From contig JALNZQ010000024.1 of the NCBI GenBank assembly GCA_023229165.1, positions 1-18,609 of the forward strand: 18,609 bases of DNA. Reading direction: 5' to 3'. Positions 8,261 through 14,587 of this stretch are shown one piece after another; position 1 is the stretch's first letter, and each line of letters starts with the position of its first letter. Source of the stretch: Methanothrix sp. (GTDB lineage Archaea > Halobacteriota > Methanosarcinia > Methanotrichales > Methanotrichaceae). The notes under the pieces were generated by a model. It was not told the DNA's origin and searched no databases. It saw only the letters and a list, made by a program, of their open reading frames with translations. A program made the translations under genes and the position numbers.

Positions 8261-9415
8261 ATGTGTGGAATCAATCTCGACTATCAGTCTGCGTCTCCCG
8301 TGGACCCCAGAGCTGCCGAATTTGCAGAACGTTATCTATCCGGCGATTTTGGTAATCCTTCTGCTTTGCATTCCCGGGGCCTGGCTGCTAAAGCCGCTCT
8401 GGAAGAGGCGCGGGCAAAAGTGGCGGAGCTGATAAATGCAGAAAACCCGGAGACCATCGTCTTCACATCAGGCGTCACTGAGGCTAACAACCTGGCCATC
8501 CGGGGGGCGGTGCAAAGGAACGCGGCAAAGGGCAAGAAGCTGCTGGCCAGTCAAATCGAGCACATCTCTGTGCTTAACCCCATGAAGGACTTGAAGAAGG
8601 GCGGATTTGACCTCAATCTGGTCCCGGTGGACGCCATGGGCAGCATCGATTTGGCGGCTTTGGAAAGCCTGCTGTCCAAGGAGACGGTCCTCACATCGGT
8701 GATGTACGCCAACAGCGAAATTGGCACCATTCAGCCCATAAAAGAGGTGAGCGATCTTGTGCATGAGAGAGGGCAGTTCCTGCACGTGGATGCGTCGGCT
8801 GCCGCAGGCAAGATCCCGATCGATGTGCAAAAGGACGGCATCGATCTGCTCACCCTTTCCTCGAATGATCTTTACGGGCCGCAGGGGGCAGGCGCGCTGT
8901 ACGTGAAATCGGGCGTTCGCATTCAGCCCGTTCTTTTCGGCGGCGGACAGGAGCGCGGCTACAGGCCCGGCACCGAGAATCTCTATGCACTGGCCGGATT
9001 TGGCGAGGCGGCCAGGCTGGCGAAACTGGAGAAGGCAGAGGAGAGAGTGCGATTGCAGGCCATACGGGACGCTCTGATCAAGGAGATACTCAAGATCGAG
9101 GAGTCGTACCTCACCGGTCATCCGACGCAGCGGCTCCCGCATCACGCCAGCTTCCGCTTCAGCCGCATTGAGGGGGAGAGCATTCTCCTCACCATGGATG
9201 CCATGTTCAACATTCAGGTATCCACAGGCTCGGCCTGCTCCTCACGTACTTTGGAGCCCTCCCATGTGCTTTTAGCCATAGGCTTAAGACATGAGCAGGC
9301 GCATGGCTCCATGATCATGACGCTGGGCAGGCAGAGCAATCCCGGTCAGATACCATTCATCGCCCATGCGGCGAAAAAGACAGTAGAACGGCTGAGGGCC
9401 CTCTCTCCGCTATAA
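8261..9415 (+). CDS. iscS: Cysteine desulfurase IscS/NifS, subtype lacking the PLP-binding lysine
   Basis: A 384-residue class V aminotransferase-fold protein. Visible motifs: FGNPSALHSRG, FTSGVTEANNLAI, His101 (ring-stacking His), ANSEIGTIQPI, HVDASAAAGK, GGGQERGYRPGTEN, and the mobile loop STGSACSSRTLEPSHVL with catalytic Cys326. At the site normally reading SSHK, where Lys binds PLP, it has Ser200-Ser201-Asn202-Asp203; the usual Gln two residues after the PLP-contact Asp region is Ala180. From memory, the Archaeoglobus fulgidus IscS, structurally characterised with its IscU, has the same SSND sequence, so this is a lineage, not an isolated error; Asp to Lys would need two base changes. Start ATG has AGAGG upstream. 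It is followed 14 bases later by iscU. Whether it desulfurates cysteine by itself is doubtful. Confidence 0.95.
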   Translation: MCGINLDYQSASPVDPRAAEFAERYLSGDFGNPSALHSRGLAAKAALEEARAKVAELINAENPETIVFTSGVTEANNLAIRGAVQRNAAKGKKLLASQIEHISVLNPMKDLKKGGFDLNLVPVDAMGSIDLAALESLLSKETVLTSVMYANSEIGTIQPIKEVSDLVHERGQFLHVDASAAAGKIPIDVQKDGIDLLTLSSNDLYGPQGAGALYVKSGVRIQPVLFGGGQERGYRPGTENLYALAGFGEAARLAKLEKAEERVRLQAIRDALIKEILKIEESYLTGHPTQRLPHHASFRFSRIEGESILLTMDAMFNIQVSTGSACSSRTLEPSHVLLAIGLRHEQAHGSMIMTLGRQSNPGQIPFIAHAAKKTVERLRALSPL

Positions 9416-9429
9416 AAGGTGAAAACAAA

Positions 9430-9870
9430 ATGGCACAGATTGGTTACTCCAAGAAAGTTATGGAACACTTCATGAACCCCAGGAATGTGGGGGTGATCGA
9501 GAACCCGGACGGATACGGCAAAGTAGGCAACCCCGTCTGCGGCGATCTCATGGAGATATTCATCACCGTCAAGGAAGACAGGGTAGACGACATCAAATTC
9601 AGGACCTTCGGCTGCGGCTCAGCCATAGCCGTCTCCAGCATGGTCACAGAGATGGCCAAGGGCAAGACTCTGAACGAGGCCATGAAAATCACCCGCAAGG
9701 ATGTGGCTGACGAGCTGGACGGCTTGCCGCCGCAGAAGATGCACTGCTCCAACCTTGGGGCGGATGCGCTGCATGCGGCCATCAAGAACTACTGGGTGAA
9801 GATCGGCAAGATCAAGCCGGAAGAGGCCAAGCCAGAGGAGGGCGAAGAGGGGGAGAGCTGCGAGACGTGA
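9430..9870 (+). CDS. iscU: Fe-S cluster scaffold protein IscU
   Basis: A 146-residue protein with the full IscU/NifU-N signature: YSKKVMEHFMNPRNVG, GNPVCGD (Cys37, Asp39), FGCGSAIA (Cys62) and LPPQKMHCSNLGADAL (Cys106). The three cysteines plus Asp39 are the known cluster ligands of the family. The LPPQK segment takes the place of the bacterial LPPVK motif that binds HscA. The C-terminus after residue 128 is a Glu/Pro/Lys-rich tail ending ESCET with an extra Cys144. The start has AAGGTGA eight bases upstream. It overlaps functionally with iscS next door: the desulfurase hands sulfur to this scaffold, which passes the cluster to apo-proteins. Confidence 0.95.
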   Translation: MAQIGYSKKVMEHFMNPRNVGVIENPDGYGKVGNPVCGDLMEIFITVKEDRVDDIKFRTFGCGSAIAVSSMVTEMAKGKTLNEAMKITRKDVADELDGLPPQKMHCSNLGADALHAAIKNYWVKIGKIKPEEAKPEEGEEGESCET

Positions 9871-9881
9871 GGCCGAACGCA

Positions 9882-9891
9882 TTTTTTTTTT
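9882..9891 (+). terminator. T-run terminator of the sulfur cluster
   Basis: Ten consecutive T on the plus strand, 12 bases after the iscU stop. Archaeal RNA polymerase stops at such oligo-T tracts without needing a hairpin. The stretch from here to 10106 contains an open frame extending the next gene upstream (from 9924), but it lacks coding character and a ribosome site. Confidence 0.75.
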
Positions 9892-10106
9892 GATGTAGAT
9901 CTGCTCTTTCACAGCTTCTTTAAATGGGCTTTCTATCGATCATATGGTCCCTGGTATTACAGCCAGCTTTACTTGGAGTGCGGCATGATCGGCCAGGCAT
10001 TCTATCACATTGCCCGTTTATGATTAGCGCCCAGCGGGTCAGGAAATTGGGATCGGACGGTTTCACCAAAAGGATAAAATGTATTCGGCAACAAAACCAG
10101 GCCGCA

Positions 10107-10751
10107 ATGAAATCAGTGGCAATAGTCATGCGCGCGGAATTAATCCTGCTCCTGGTGCTTTCCATGGCGGCGCCAGCATTTGCATCTTACGAATCAGGAC
10201 CGGTTGGGCCCTACAACGTCTCTTTTGATATGAATACTACGATGGAGTACAGGGTCATCGTTGAAGCGCCTTCTAGCGGTGTCACCTCTCTGGGTGTGAA
10301 TTTTGTCAGGTACAACCTTACCATAGACAGCGCCGATTACCTTGCCTGGCTGATCCTTACCCGTTATGATGAGCCCATGGTAGCTAATATTACCGCTAAT
10401 GAATATATTGTGTACAACGCTCTTATAGATGCGGGGGCGGATAAGCCCAATCTCTACCAGCCTTTGATAGACGGAAAGCCGGGAGTGCTGGGCAATTTCA
10501 GGTTTGAAAGACATTTTTTGGGGCAGGGGCAATACCAGGAGGGCGATCTGGTCGTCGCGGCCAGCTACTCTCCGGATGGAAGAGCCTATGGGGATGGAGT
10601 CTATCGCGGAAGGACAGACTGCCGCGTCATATCCACCTTCCCCTGGGAGATAGTCAGGGATCTGCTCAATACCCTGCATGTAGAAGTGCCCAAAGAGGAC
10701 GCCGCGTCTACCGACCCAGTTAACCAGTCACCACCCATCAACCAGTCATGA
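10107..10751 (+). CDS. Secreted protein of unknown function
   Basis: I do not recognise a named family. The start is placed at the ATG at 10107 because MKSVAIVMRAELILLLVLSM is a clear signal peptide start, with a cleavage site near APAFA-SYE; the open frame extends 61 codons further upstream (ATG at 9924), but that part is not protein-like. An ATG at 10128 (MRAEL) is also possible. The mature part, about 187 residues, is soluble-looking, rich in alternating strands, and holds several N-glycosylation sequons (NVS, NTT, NLT, NIT). One cysteine near the end, then a low-complexity tail of Pro/Asn/Gln/Ser with a repeated NQSPPINQS-like pattern. No catalytic motif is visible. It is separated from iscU by a terminator, so it is an independent unit. 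Confidence 0.75.
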   Translation: MKSVAIVMRAELILLLVLSMAAPAFASYESGPVGPYNVSFDMNTTMEYRVIVEAPSSGVTSLGVNFVRYNLTIDSADYLAWLILTRYDEPMVANITANEYIVYNALIDAGADKPNLYQPLIDGKPGVLGNFRFERHFLGQGQYQEGDLVVAASYSPDGRAYGDGVYRGRTDCRVISTFPWEIVRDLLNTLHVEVPKEDAASTDPVNQSPPINQS

Positions 10752-11094
10752 ACACCATCGGTAAAAGGTAAAAGGGCCAAGAACTGATGTAAAGAGGACG
10801 GGGGCCTGGAAAAGAGGCCCGCAAATTCTTCAGGCGAGAATGTCGCGGGGTTCATGGGCTTCGCGGGCCTCTTGCCGGGCAAAGATGTCCGACAAGGAAA
10901 GATGGTGTGCCGCCGCAAAGTCAGTGTTTTTTTATTTTTTAGCGCAATACTTCGCAGCTTGCTGCGCGGGTGCGCCACCGCGGTTTCGCTTTTGAGGCCG
11001 CAAAATCCAGTCTTTTTAATGAGGTCTTTCCATCTGCGCGTTGAGATGGGCGTTTTAGGTATCCGCTGCTACATAGAGGGTTCATATAGATATT
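10752..11094 (+). other. Gene-free, foldable GC-rich stretch
   Basis: No convincing gene here. Three structures stand out. AAGAGGCCCGC (10812-10822) and GCGGGCCTCTT (10863-10873) are perfect 11-base inverted repeats 40 bases apart; the same AGGCCC can instead pair with GGGCCT at 10802-10807, so the two hairpins exclude each other. A T-rich tract follows (7 T at 10927-10933 and 6 T at 10935-10940), a likely terminator. CGCAGC-TT-GCTGCG (10953-10966) forms a small perfect hairpin. It may be a structured 3' region or a small RNA; the sequence alone cannot tell. Confidence 0.4.
10927..10940 (+). terminator. Oligo-T tract, likely terminator
   Basis: Two T-runs separated by one A on the plus strand, about 175 bases after the stop of the secreted protein at 10751. 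It is the first strong T-tract downstream of that gene. Confidence 0.45.
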
Positions 11095-11120
11095 AGGTGA
11101 TATCTACATAAAAATCACCT
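11095..11120 (+). promoter_or_regulatory. Hairpin AGGTGAT/ATCACCT in the leader of the Tyr-rich gene
   Basis: AGGTGAT (11095-11101) and ATCACCT (11114-11120) form a 7-base stem with a 12-base AT-rich loop, followed by TTTAATATTAA. The left arm resembles a Shine-Dalgarno sequence, and the right arm would mask it. A TATA-like patch (CATATAGATATTA) lies just before it and another (TTTTAATATTAAG) just after, so it may be a leader hairpin, an operator, or a weak terminator. Confidence 0.35.
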
Positions 11121-11151
11121 TTTAATATTAAGCAAATGGACAATGGTATTT

Positions 11152-11156
11152 GGAGG
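11152..11156 (+). promoter_or_regulatory. Strong ribosome binding site GGAGG that points to an ATC codon
   Basis: GGAGG lies 7 bases before an in-frame ATC (11164-11166) but 25 bases before the first in-frame ATG (11182). An in-frame TAA at 11161-11163 directly precedes the ATC, so translation must begin at or after 11164. This decides between starts for the Tyr-rich gene. Confidence 0.6.
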
Positions 11157-11181
11157 AATCTAAATCAACTCAATAAAACTG

Positions 11182-11598
11182 ATGTTGTCAATCTTGGCGC
11201 TGGGAATGCTAATTGCAGTAGGCGCTGCCATTGATGAACCTGGAAGTCACGAATTTGCACCTGATGGTGGCGATCATGGCGATTACGATGGTCATGGCGG
11301 TAATCATGATTTCGATGGTTATGGACATAACGATTGGTTGAATCCCGGAGGGTATTATTCGTACAGCTATTGGTATCCAACCTATAGCTCATACTCCTGG
11401 TATCCAACATATACGTACACCTATCCGACTTACTATTACACAGCGCCTGAGCCTGTGGTCTATCCAACTTATCCCTACTACTACAATCCGGTAGTCTATG
11501 ACCCCTGGTATGGAGCCAATGTCTATGGGTGGGGTGGAGCGAGTTACTACTATTCCAATAGCTGGTCCTGGTCAAATCATGGCGGATTCTATTTCTAA
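11182..11598 (+). CDS. Small secreted tyrosine-rich protein
   Basis: Not a family I recognise. From the ATG it has 138 residues; starting at the ATC at 11164 would add six (Ile/Met-Asn-Ser-Ile-Lys-Leu), giving the basic n-region that the signal peptide otherwise lacks. Signal peptide to about AIDEP. Next comes a His/Asp/Gly segment (DGGDHGDYDGHGGNHDFDGY) that could bind metal. The rest is about 28% Tyr with Pro, Ser, Trp and Thr: YYSYSYWYPT, YPTYYYT, YPYYYN, YYYSNSWSW. No cysteine and almost no charge. Overall 28 of 138 residues are Tyr. Such composition fits an extracellular matrix, sheath or amyloid-like protein (inference), which would suit a sheathed Methanothrix. Codon choice varies among Tyr codons, so the bias is in the protein, not a DNA repeat. 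Confidence 0.75.
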   Translation: MLSILALGMLIAVGAAIDEPGSHEFAPDGGDHGDYDGHGGNHDFDGYGHNDWLNPGGYYSYSYWYPTYSSYSWYPTYTYTYPTYYYTAPEPVVYPTYPYYYNPVVYDPWYGANVYGWGGASYYYSNSWSWSNHGGFYF

Positions 11599-11669
11599 AG
11601 ATCCGGCCACGAATGTAGCGCTCGATGAGTAATGCAGCATCAGCTTCAAGAAAGGAAATTTCATAGAAG

Positions 11670-11694
11670 GCTGCCGGAAAGAGTTTCCGGTAGC
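11670..11694. terminator. Stable 11-bp hairpin between convergent genes
   Basis: GCTGCCGGAAA - GAG - TTTCCGGTAGC pairs over 11 positions with one G-T pair and a 3-base loop. It lies 70 bases after the Tyr-rich stop and 110 bases after the FKBP stop on the other strand. There is no T-run directly beside it, so it may stabilise a 3' end instead of terminating. Confidence 0.45.
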
Positions 11695-11763
11695 ATCATC
11701 TCCTTTAAACATAAATCAAGTGTGATTTATACGCAAAAAATCCTGAAGCTGGAGAATATGCTA

Positions 11764-11785
11764 TTTTTTTAATTTATCAAAAAAA
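11764..11785. terminator. Bidirectional oligo-T/oligo-A terminator
   Basis: Seven T on the plus strand (11764-11770) and seven A (11779-11785, seven T on the minus strand) sit between the convergent Tyr-rich and FKBP genes. The minus-strand T-run is 19 bases after the FKBP stop. Confidence 0.6.
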
Positions 11786-11803
11786 GAAAGATTCGCTGCC
11801 CTA

Positions 11804-12559
11804 TCAGGCTGGTGTTGTATCCTCAGACTTCAGCTCTTCGGGTCCGGTTCCTTCTGCGGCAGGCTCCTTTGCCGGTGGCGAGATTAGCTCGGCCGTGACA
11901 CGTTCGCCGGTATGTTTCTCAACATAGTCCACCTCTTTCAGCCCCAGGTGCTGGATAATCATATCCGCCAGGCCGCGCCTGATCATGAGCCACTCCTTGT
12001 AATAGGAGAGTTCCCAAAGAACGGTTATTATAGCCACATCATCCTTTATTTCCGCTTCAAAATCCATGTGGGCAAAGGTCTTGATGAGGGCTTTGAGCTT
12101 CTCTTGCCGATCTTCGATGAACTCATTGATCTTGTACTCATAGACGATGGTCCTATCTGCCAGGGGGTGGTTGAAGTCAACGCTCACCTTTCGCCCGAAT
12201 ATTCTGGTGACGGTTCCAACCTTATTCTCTATGCCGACGCGCATGCCGGGAACCGGCTTCTTCTCCTTAAACCGGTTTATGGGGACGATCTCAACTTTCT
12301 TGGGATCACGAAGGCCAAAAGCGCTCTCTGGTGGTATCTCTACCTTGCCGCAGTAGCCGATCTCTTTTCCGATTAGATCTTCTTCGAAGCCCTTCACGAG
12401 CTGGCCTGCGCCAACTACTATGAGGTGCGGCCCATACTGGGCTTCTTCATTAAATATTCCCTTTTCCGTCGCCACGTCCTTATCGGTAGCAGCGATTACC
12501 TGCCCTTCAACGCTCTCCGTGTAATCAATTCTGATGAAATCGCCATTTTTCACAGTCAT
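11804..12559 (-). CDS. FKBP-type peptidyl-prolyl cis-trans isomerase, long archaeal (SlyD-like) form
   Basis: A 251-residue protein. It starts with NGDFIRIDYTESVEGQVIAAT, continues with GAGQLVKGFEEDLIGKEIG (50-68) and IPPESAFGLRDPKKVE, then holds the inserted IF (chaperone) domain at about 80-125, and returns with DFNHPLADRTIVYEYKI (128-144), the strand that closes the FKBP fold. After that comes an archaeal C-terminal domain (150-215) and a Glu/Pro/Ala/Thr tail. Family knowledge: the long archaeal FKBPs of 26-29 kDa act as cytoplasmic prolyl isomerases and folding helpers; the His-rich metal tail of bacterial SlyD is absent. The length fits the family. It lies 85 bases downstream of pyrI and has a good promoter of its own, so it need not be part of the pyr operon. 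Confidence 0.93.
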   Translation of the reverse strand: MTVKNGDFIRIDYTESVEGQVIAATDKDVATEKGIFNEEAQYGPHLIVVGAGQLVKGFEEDLIGKEIGYCGKVEIPPESAFGLRDPKKVEIVPINRFKEKKPVPGMRVGIENKVGTVTRIFGRKVSVDFNHPLADRTIVYEYKINEFIEDRQEKLKALIKTFAHMDFEAEIKDDVAIITVLWELSYYKEWLMIRRGLADMIIQHLGLKEVDYVEKHTGERVTAELISPPAKEPAAEGTGPEELKSEDTTPA

Positions 12560-12620
12560 CTTTTACTCCATCCTAAGCCTGAGTGAACTTCATCTAATCC
12601 GGGGCAAGACATGCCCTAAA

Positions 12621-12640
12621 CCTGATTTATACTTTCGCAT
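12621..12640 (-). promoter_or_regulatory. BRE/TATA promoter of the FKBP gene
   Basis: The minus strand reads GCGAAAG directly followed by TATAAATC, a purine-rich BRE plus TATA box. It starts within a few bases of the pyrI stop (12645) and would start transcription near 12600, about 40 bases before the FKBP ATG at 12559. Confidence 0.65.
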
Positions 12641-12644
12641 TCGT

Positions 12645-13124
12645 TTAGATCAGGTATTCTGCGATTCTGTCGGTGAGAGGCTGCTCACAATAGATGCAAC
12701 GCAGCAAGACCGGGTTCTTGGTCTTGACAAGCATCCTGGATTTTATGGGCTCGAGGGTATTGGAGATGCAGTTGGGATTCTGGCAGCGCACCACGCCCAC
12801 GATCTCATCGGGCAGATCCACAGTTCGCTTTTCAATGACTTTGCCGTCTCGTATGATATTGATGGATGCGGCCGGGGCAATGAGGGCGATCCTGTTGACC
12901 TCTTCCTCTAACAGCTCGCGGTCCTCGATCTTGACGATGTCCTTTTTGCACAGCTTCCTGCTTTCCACGTTCATGACCACGGAAACTGTGGCGTCTGTGA
13001 TGCCGTATATCCCCAGGATCTTGAGAACATTTAGCGCCTGGCCTCCGGCAATGTGATCAATCACCGTTCCGTTGTTGATGGGCTTGACCCGCAGTCCCTT
13101 TGGCACATCTTTGATCTCGGACAT
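12645..13124 (-). CDS. pyrI: Aspartate carbamoyltransferase regulatory chain
   Basis: A 159-residue protein. Allosteric domain: LRVKPINNGTVIDHIAGGQALNVLKILGI, with the nucleotide-contacting stretch, then INIIRDGKVIEKR. The zinc domain has VRCQNPNCISN and LLRCIYCEQPL, i.e. Cys114, Cys119, Cys143 and Cys146, the four zinc ligands that hold the regulatory chain to the catalytic chain. The start is placed at 13124 (MSEIKDVPKGLRV) because GAGGTG lies just upstream and it leaves 1 base after the pyrB stop; the frame stays open 48 codons further upstream, but that part overlaps pyrB and is a shadow. With PyrB it forms the enzyme making carbamoyl aspartate in pyrimidine synthesis; in the family CTP and ATP bind here to tune activity. 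Confidence 0.97.
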   Translation of the reverse strand: MSEIKDVPKGLRVKPINNGTVIDHIAGGQALNVLKILGIYGITDATVSVVMNVESRKLCKKDIVKIEDRELLEEEVNRIALIAPAASINIIRDGKVIEKRTVDLPDEIVGVVRCQNPNCISNTLEPIKSRMLVKTKNPVLLRCIYCEQPLTDRIAEYLI

Positions 13125-13125
13125 T

Positions 13126-14046
13126 TCAAGCACCTCTGCCGATAAGCATTTTAAGAAGAGCCATGCGAACGGGAACGCCATAAAAGGACTGCTGGAAGTA
13201 GCGAGCGTGCGGCGTCCCATCCACGGAGGGGGCAATCTCGTCCACCCGCGGCAAAGGATGCATGACAATGAGGCCCTCTCTTGCCCCGGTCATGAACTCG
13301 GGCGTGATCCTGTAGCAACTGGCCACTTTATTGTACTCTACCGGGTCTGGGAACCTCTCGCGCTGAATGCGGGTCATGTAGAGCACATCCACGTTATTGA
13401 TCACTTCACCCAGGTCGCAGGTCTCGCGAACGCGGGTACCCTTGCTGGAGAGATCCGCCTTTATGGGATCAGGCATTCTCAGGCTGGCGGGAGACACTAG
13501 AGTTATATCGGCTCCGAAGAGCGAGAGCGCATAAGCCAGAGAGTGAACGGTGCGGCCGTACTTCAGATCGCCTACAAGAGCAATGCTCAGATTCTCCAGA
13601 TGGCTCTCTTTCTTGATGGTGTAGAGGTCCAGAAGTGTCTGAGTAGGGTGATGCCCGGCACCATCGCCTGCGTTGAGCACGGGCACAGGCGAGAACTGAG
13701 AGGCTAGGCGGGCCGAGCCTTCTTTGGGATGACGGATGACGAGGGCATCGGCATAGCCGCCAATGACCCGCACTGTGTCCGCCAGCGACTCGCCCTTGGA
13801 GATGGAGGACCCCTCCGCGGGCCCCAGGTTGATGACGCCTCCGCCCAGCCGTTTCATGGCGGTCTCAAATGACATGCGCGTTCTAGTGGAGGGCTCAAAG
13901 AAAAGCAGAGCCAGGATTTTGCCTGCCATCATATCGCTCTTCCGGCCTCGCGCATAAGGCTCTAGGGATGCGGCCATATCGAGGACTGAGTCGATCTCCT
14001 CTCTGGAGAACTCCCGCATGGTGAGCACATGTCTCTTCTTGAACAT
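13126..14046 (-). CDS. pyrB: Aspartate carbamoyltransferase catalytic chain
   Basis: A 306-residue protein with all marks of the family: FFEPSTRTRMSFETA (Ser53-Thr54-Arg55-Thr56-Arg57, carbamoyl phosphate site), SSISKGES with Lys84 of the 80s loop, HHPTQTLLDLYTI, LVGDLKYGRTVHSL, and HPLPRVDEI. It condenses carbamoyl phosphate and aspartate in the second step of pyrimidine synthesis, in the cytoplasm. Length is normal for the family. The start ATG at 14046 follows GAGATGGTAAAGC. It is directly upstream of pyrI, with 1 base between stop and start, so the two are translationally coupled. Promoter and a palindrome covering the ribosome site lie just upstream. Confidence 0.98.
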   Translation of the reverse strand: MFKKRHVLTMREFSREEIDSVLDMAASLEPYARGRKSDMMAGKILALLFFEPSTRTRMSFETAMKRLGGGVINLGPAEGSSISKGESLADTVRVIGGYADALVIRHPKEGSARLASQFSPVPVLNAGDGAGHHPTQTLLDLYTIKKESHLENLSIALVGDLKYGRTVHSLAYALSLFGADITLVSPASLRMPDPIKADLSSKGTRVRETCDLGEVINNVDVLYMTRIQRERFPDPVEYNKVASCYRITPEFMTGAREGLIVMHPLPRVDEIAPSVDGTPHARYFQQSFYGVPVRMALLKMLIGRGA

Positions 14047-14054
14047 GCTTTACC

Positions 14055-14071
14055 ATCTCAATTTCTGAGAT
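14055..14071. promoter_or_regulatory. Palindrome over the pyrB ribosome site
   Basis: ATCTCA-ATTTC-TGAGAT, a 6-base inverted repeat starting 9 bases upstream of the pyrB ATG. On the mRNA, one arm includes the GAGAT part of the likely ribosome site, so it could be an operator or a small masking hairpin. Confidence 0.35.
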
Positions 14072-14105
14072 AATAAGGCTTGCATATGATTGGATTAAGG
14101 TCAAA

Positions 14106-14118
14106 TTACTATAAATTT
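14106..14118 (-). promoter_or_regulatory. Possible TATA box of the pyrBI operon
   Basis: The minus strand reads AAATTTATAGTAA, about 60 bases upstream of the pyrB ATG. It sits directly after the stop of the 147-residue gene upstream, so pyrBI can be transcribed on its own. Confidence 0.45.
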
Positions 14119-14129
14119 AATAATATATT

Positions 14130-14573
14130 TTAATTACTTCCCTTTTCGGTTGTTTGAATTAATGAAGAAATAATATTTATTGTATACTCTGCTCCAAAAA
14201 TTCTTCTTAACCAGTCCAGCAATTCCAATTCATTATTAATAATAATGCCTTTTGTTTGCGCTTCTTCATCATTTCCAATTAATTCTATTATTAACTTCTT
14301 TGGCAAATTTAATACCAATGGATAATTTTCAGAGATGTCTATTCCAGCCGAGAAAAGCCTATATCTATAATTTTCCAATAAACTTGCCACAATATTAAAG
14401 TCGAAAGCCAATATCGTTTGATTTGAAGACGAGGGAGTCTTTTTCATCCTCATTTCAGCTCTTACTAAATTTTTTGTAATTGATCCTAATTGTGACGCTT
14501 GCACTTTTAGAATATATAACGGCGAATTTTTATTCTTTGCATTCTGGATAGTTGTAGACCAAAGATTTTCCAT
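14130..14573 (-). CDS. Unrecognised 147-residue protein paired with the EEP nuclease
   Basis: I cannot assign a family. The protein has no cysteine, no signal peptide and no membrane segment; it looks like a mixed alpha/beta cytoplasmic protein, with a basic N-terminal half (ITKNLVRAEMRMKK) and a hydrophobic C-terminal half (LVLNLPKKLIIELIGNDEEA, ELELLDWLRRIFG). Start ATG follows GGGGGAGATACAT, a strong ribosome site. It begins 14 bases after the stop of the EEP-fold gene upstream, so the two are one operon and probably translationally linked. Base composition is clearly AT-rich compared with pyrB beside it, with AAT/ATT/TTA codons common, suggesting recent transfer. Possible roles (inference): partner, inhibitor or adaptor of the EEP protein. 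Confidence 0.75.
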   Translation of the reverse strand: MENLWSTTIQNAKNKNSPLYILKVQASQLGSITKNLVRAEMRMKKTPSSSNQTILAFDFNIVASLLENYRYRLFSAGIDISENYPLVLNLPKKLIIELIGNDEEAQTKGIIINNELELLDWLRRIFGAEYTINIISSLIQTTEKGSN

Positions 14574-14587
14574 ATGTATCTCCCCCT

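Noticed and set aside
8468..9145. A 225-codon open frame on the minus strand
   Set aside because: Antisense to iscS, with no recognisable motif and no ribosome site.
9924..10106. N-terminal extension of the secreted protein gene
   Set aside because: The extension has no coding character and lies upstream of an obvious signal peptide start at 10107.
10601..10978. 125-codon minus-strand frame and an 80-codon plus-strand frame (10854-11096)
   Set aside because: Both run through the foldable GC-rich gap or the antisense of the secreted protein; no ribosome site, no domain, unusual composition.
13125..13268. N-terminal extension of pyrI
   Set aside because: It overlaps pyrB, while the ATG at 13124 has a good ribosome site, a 1-base gap to the pyrB stop, and matches the family start.
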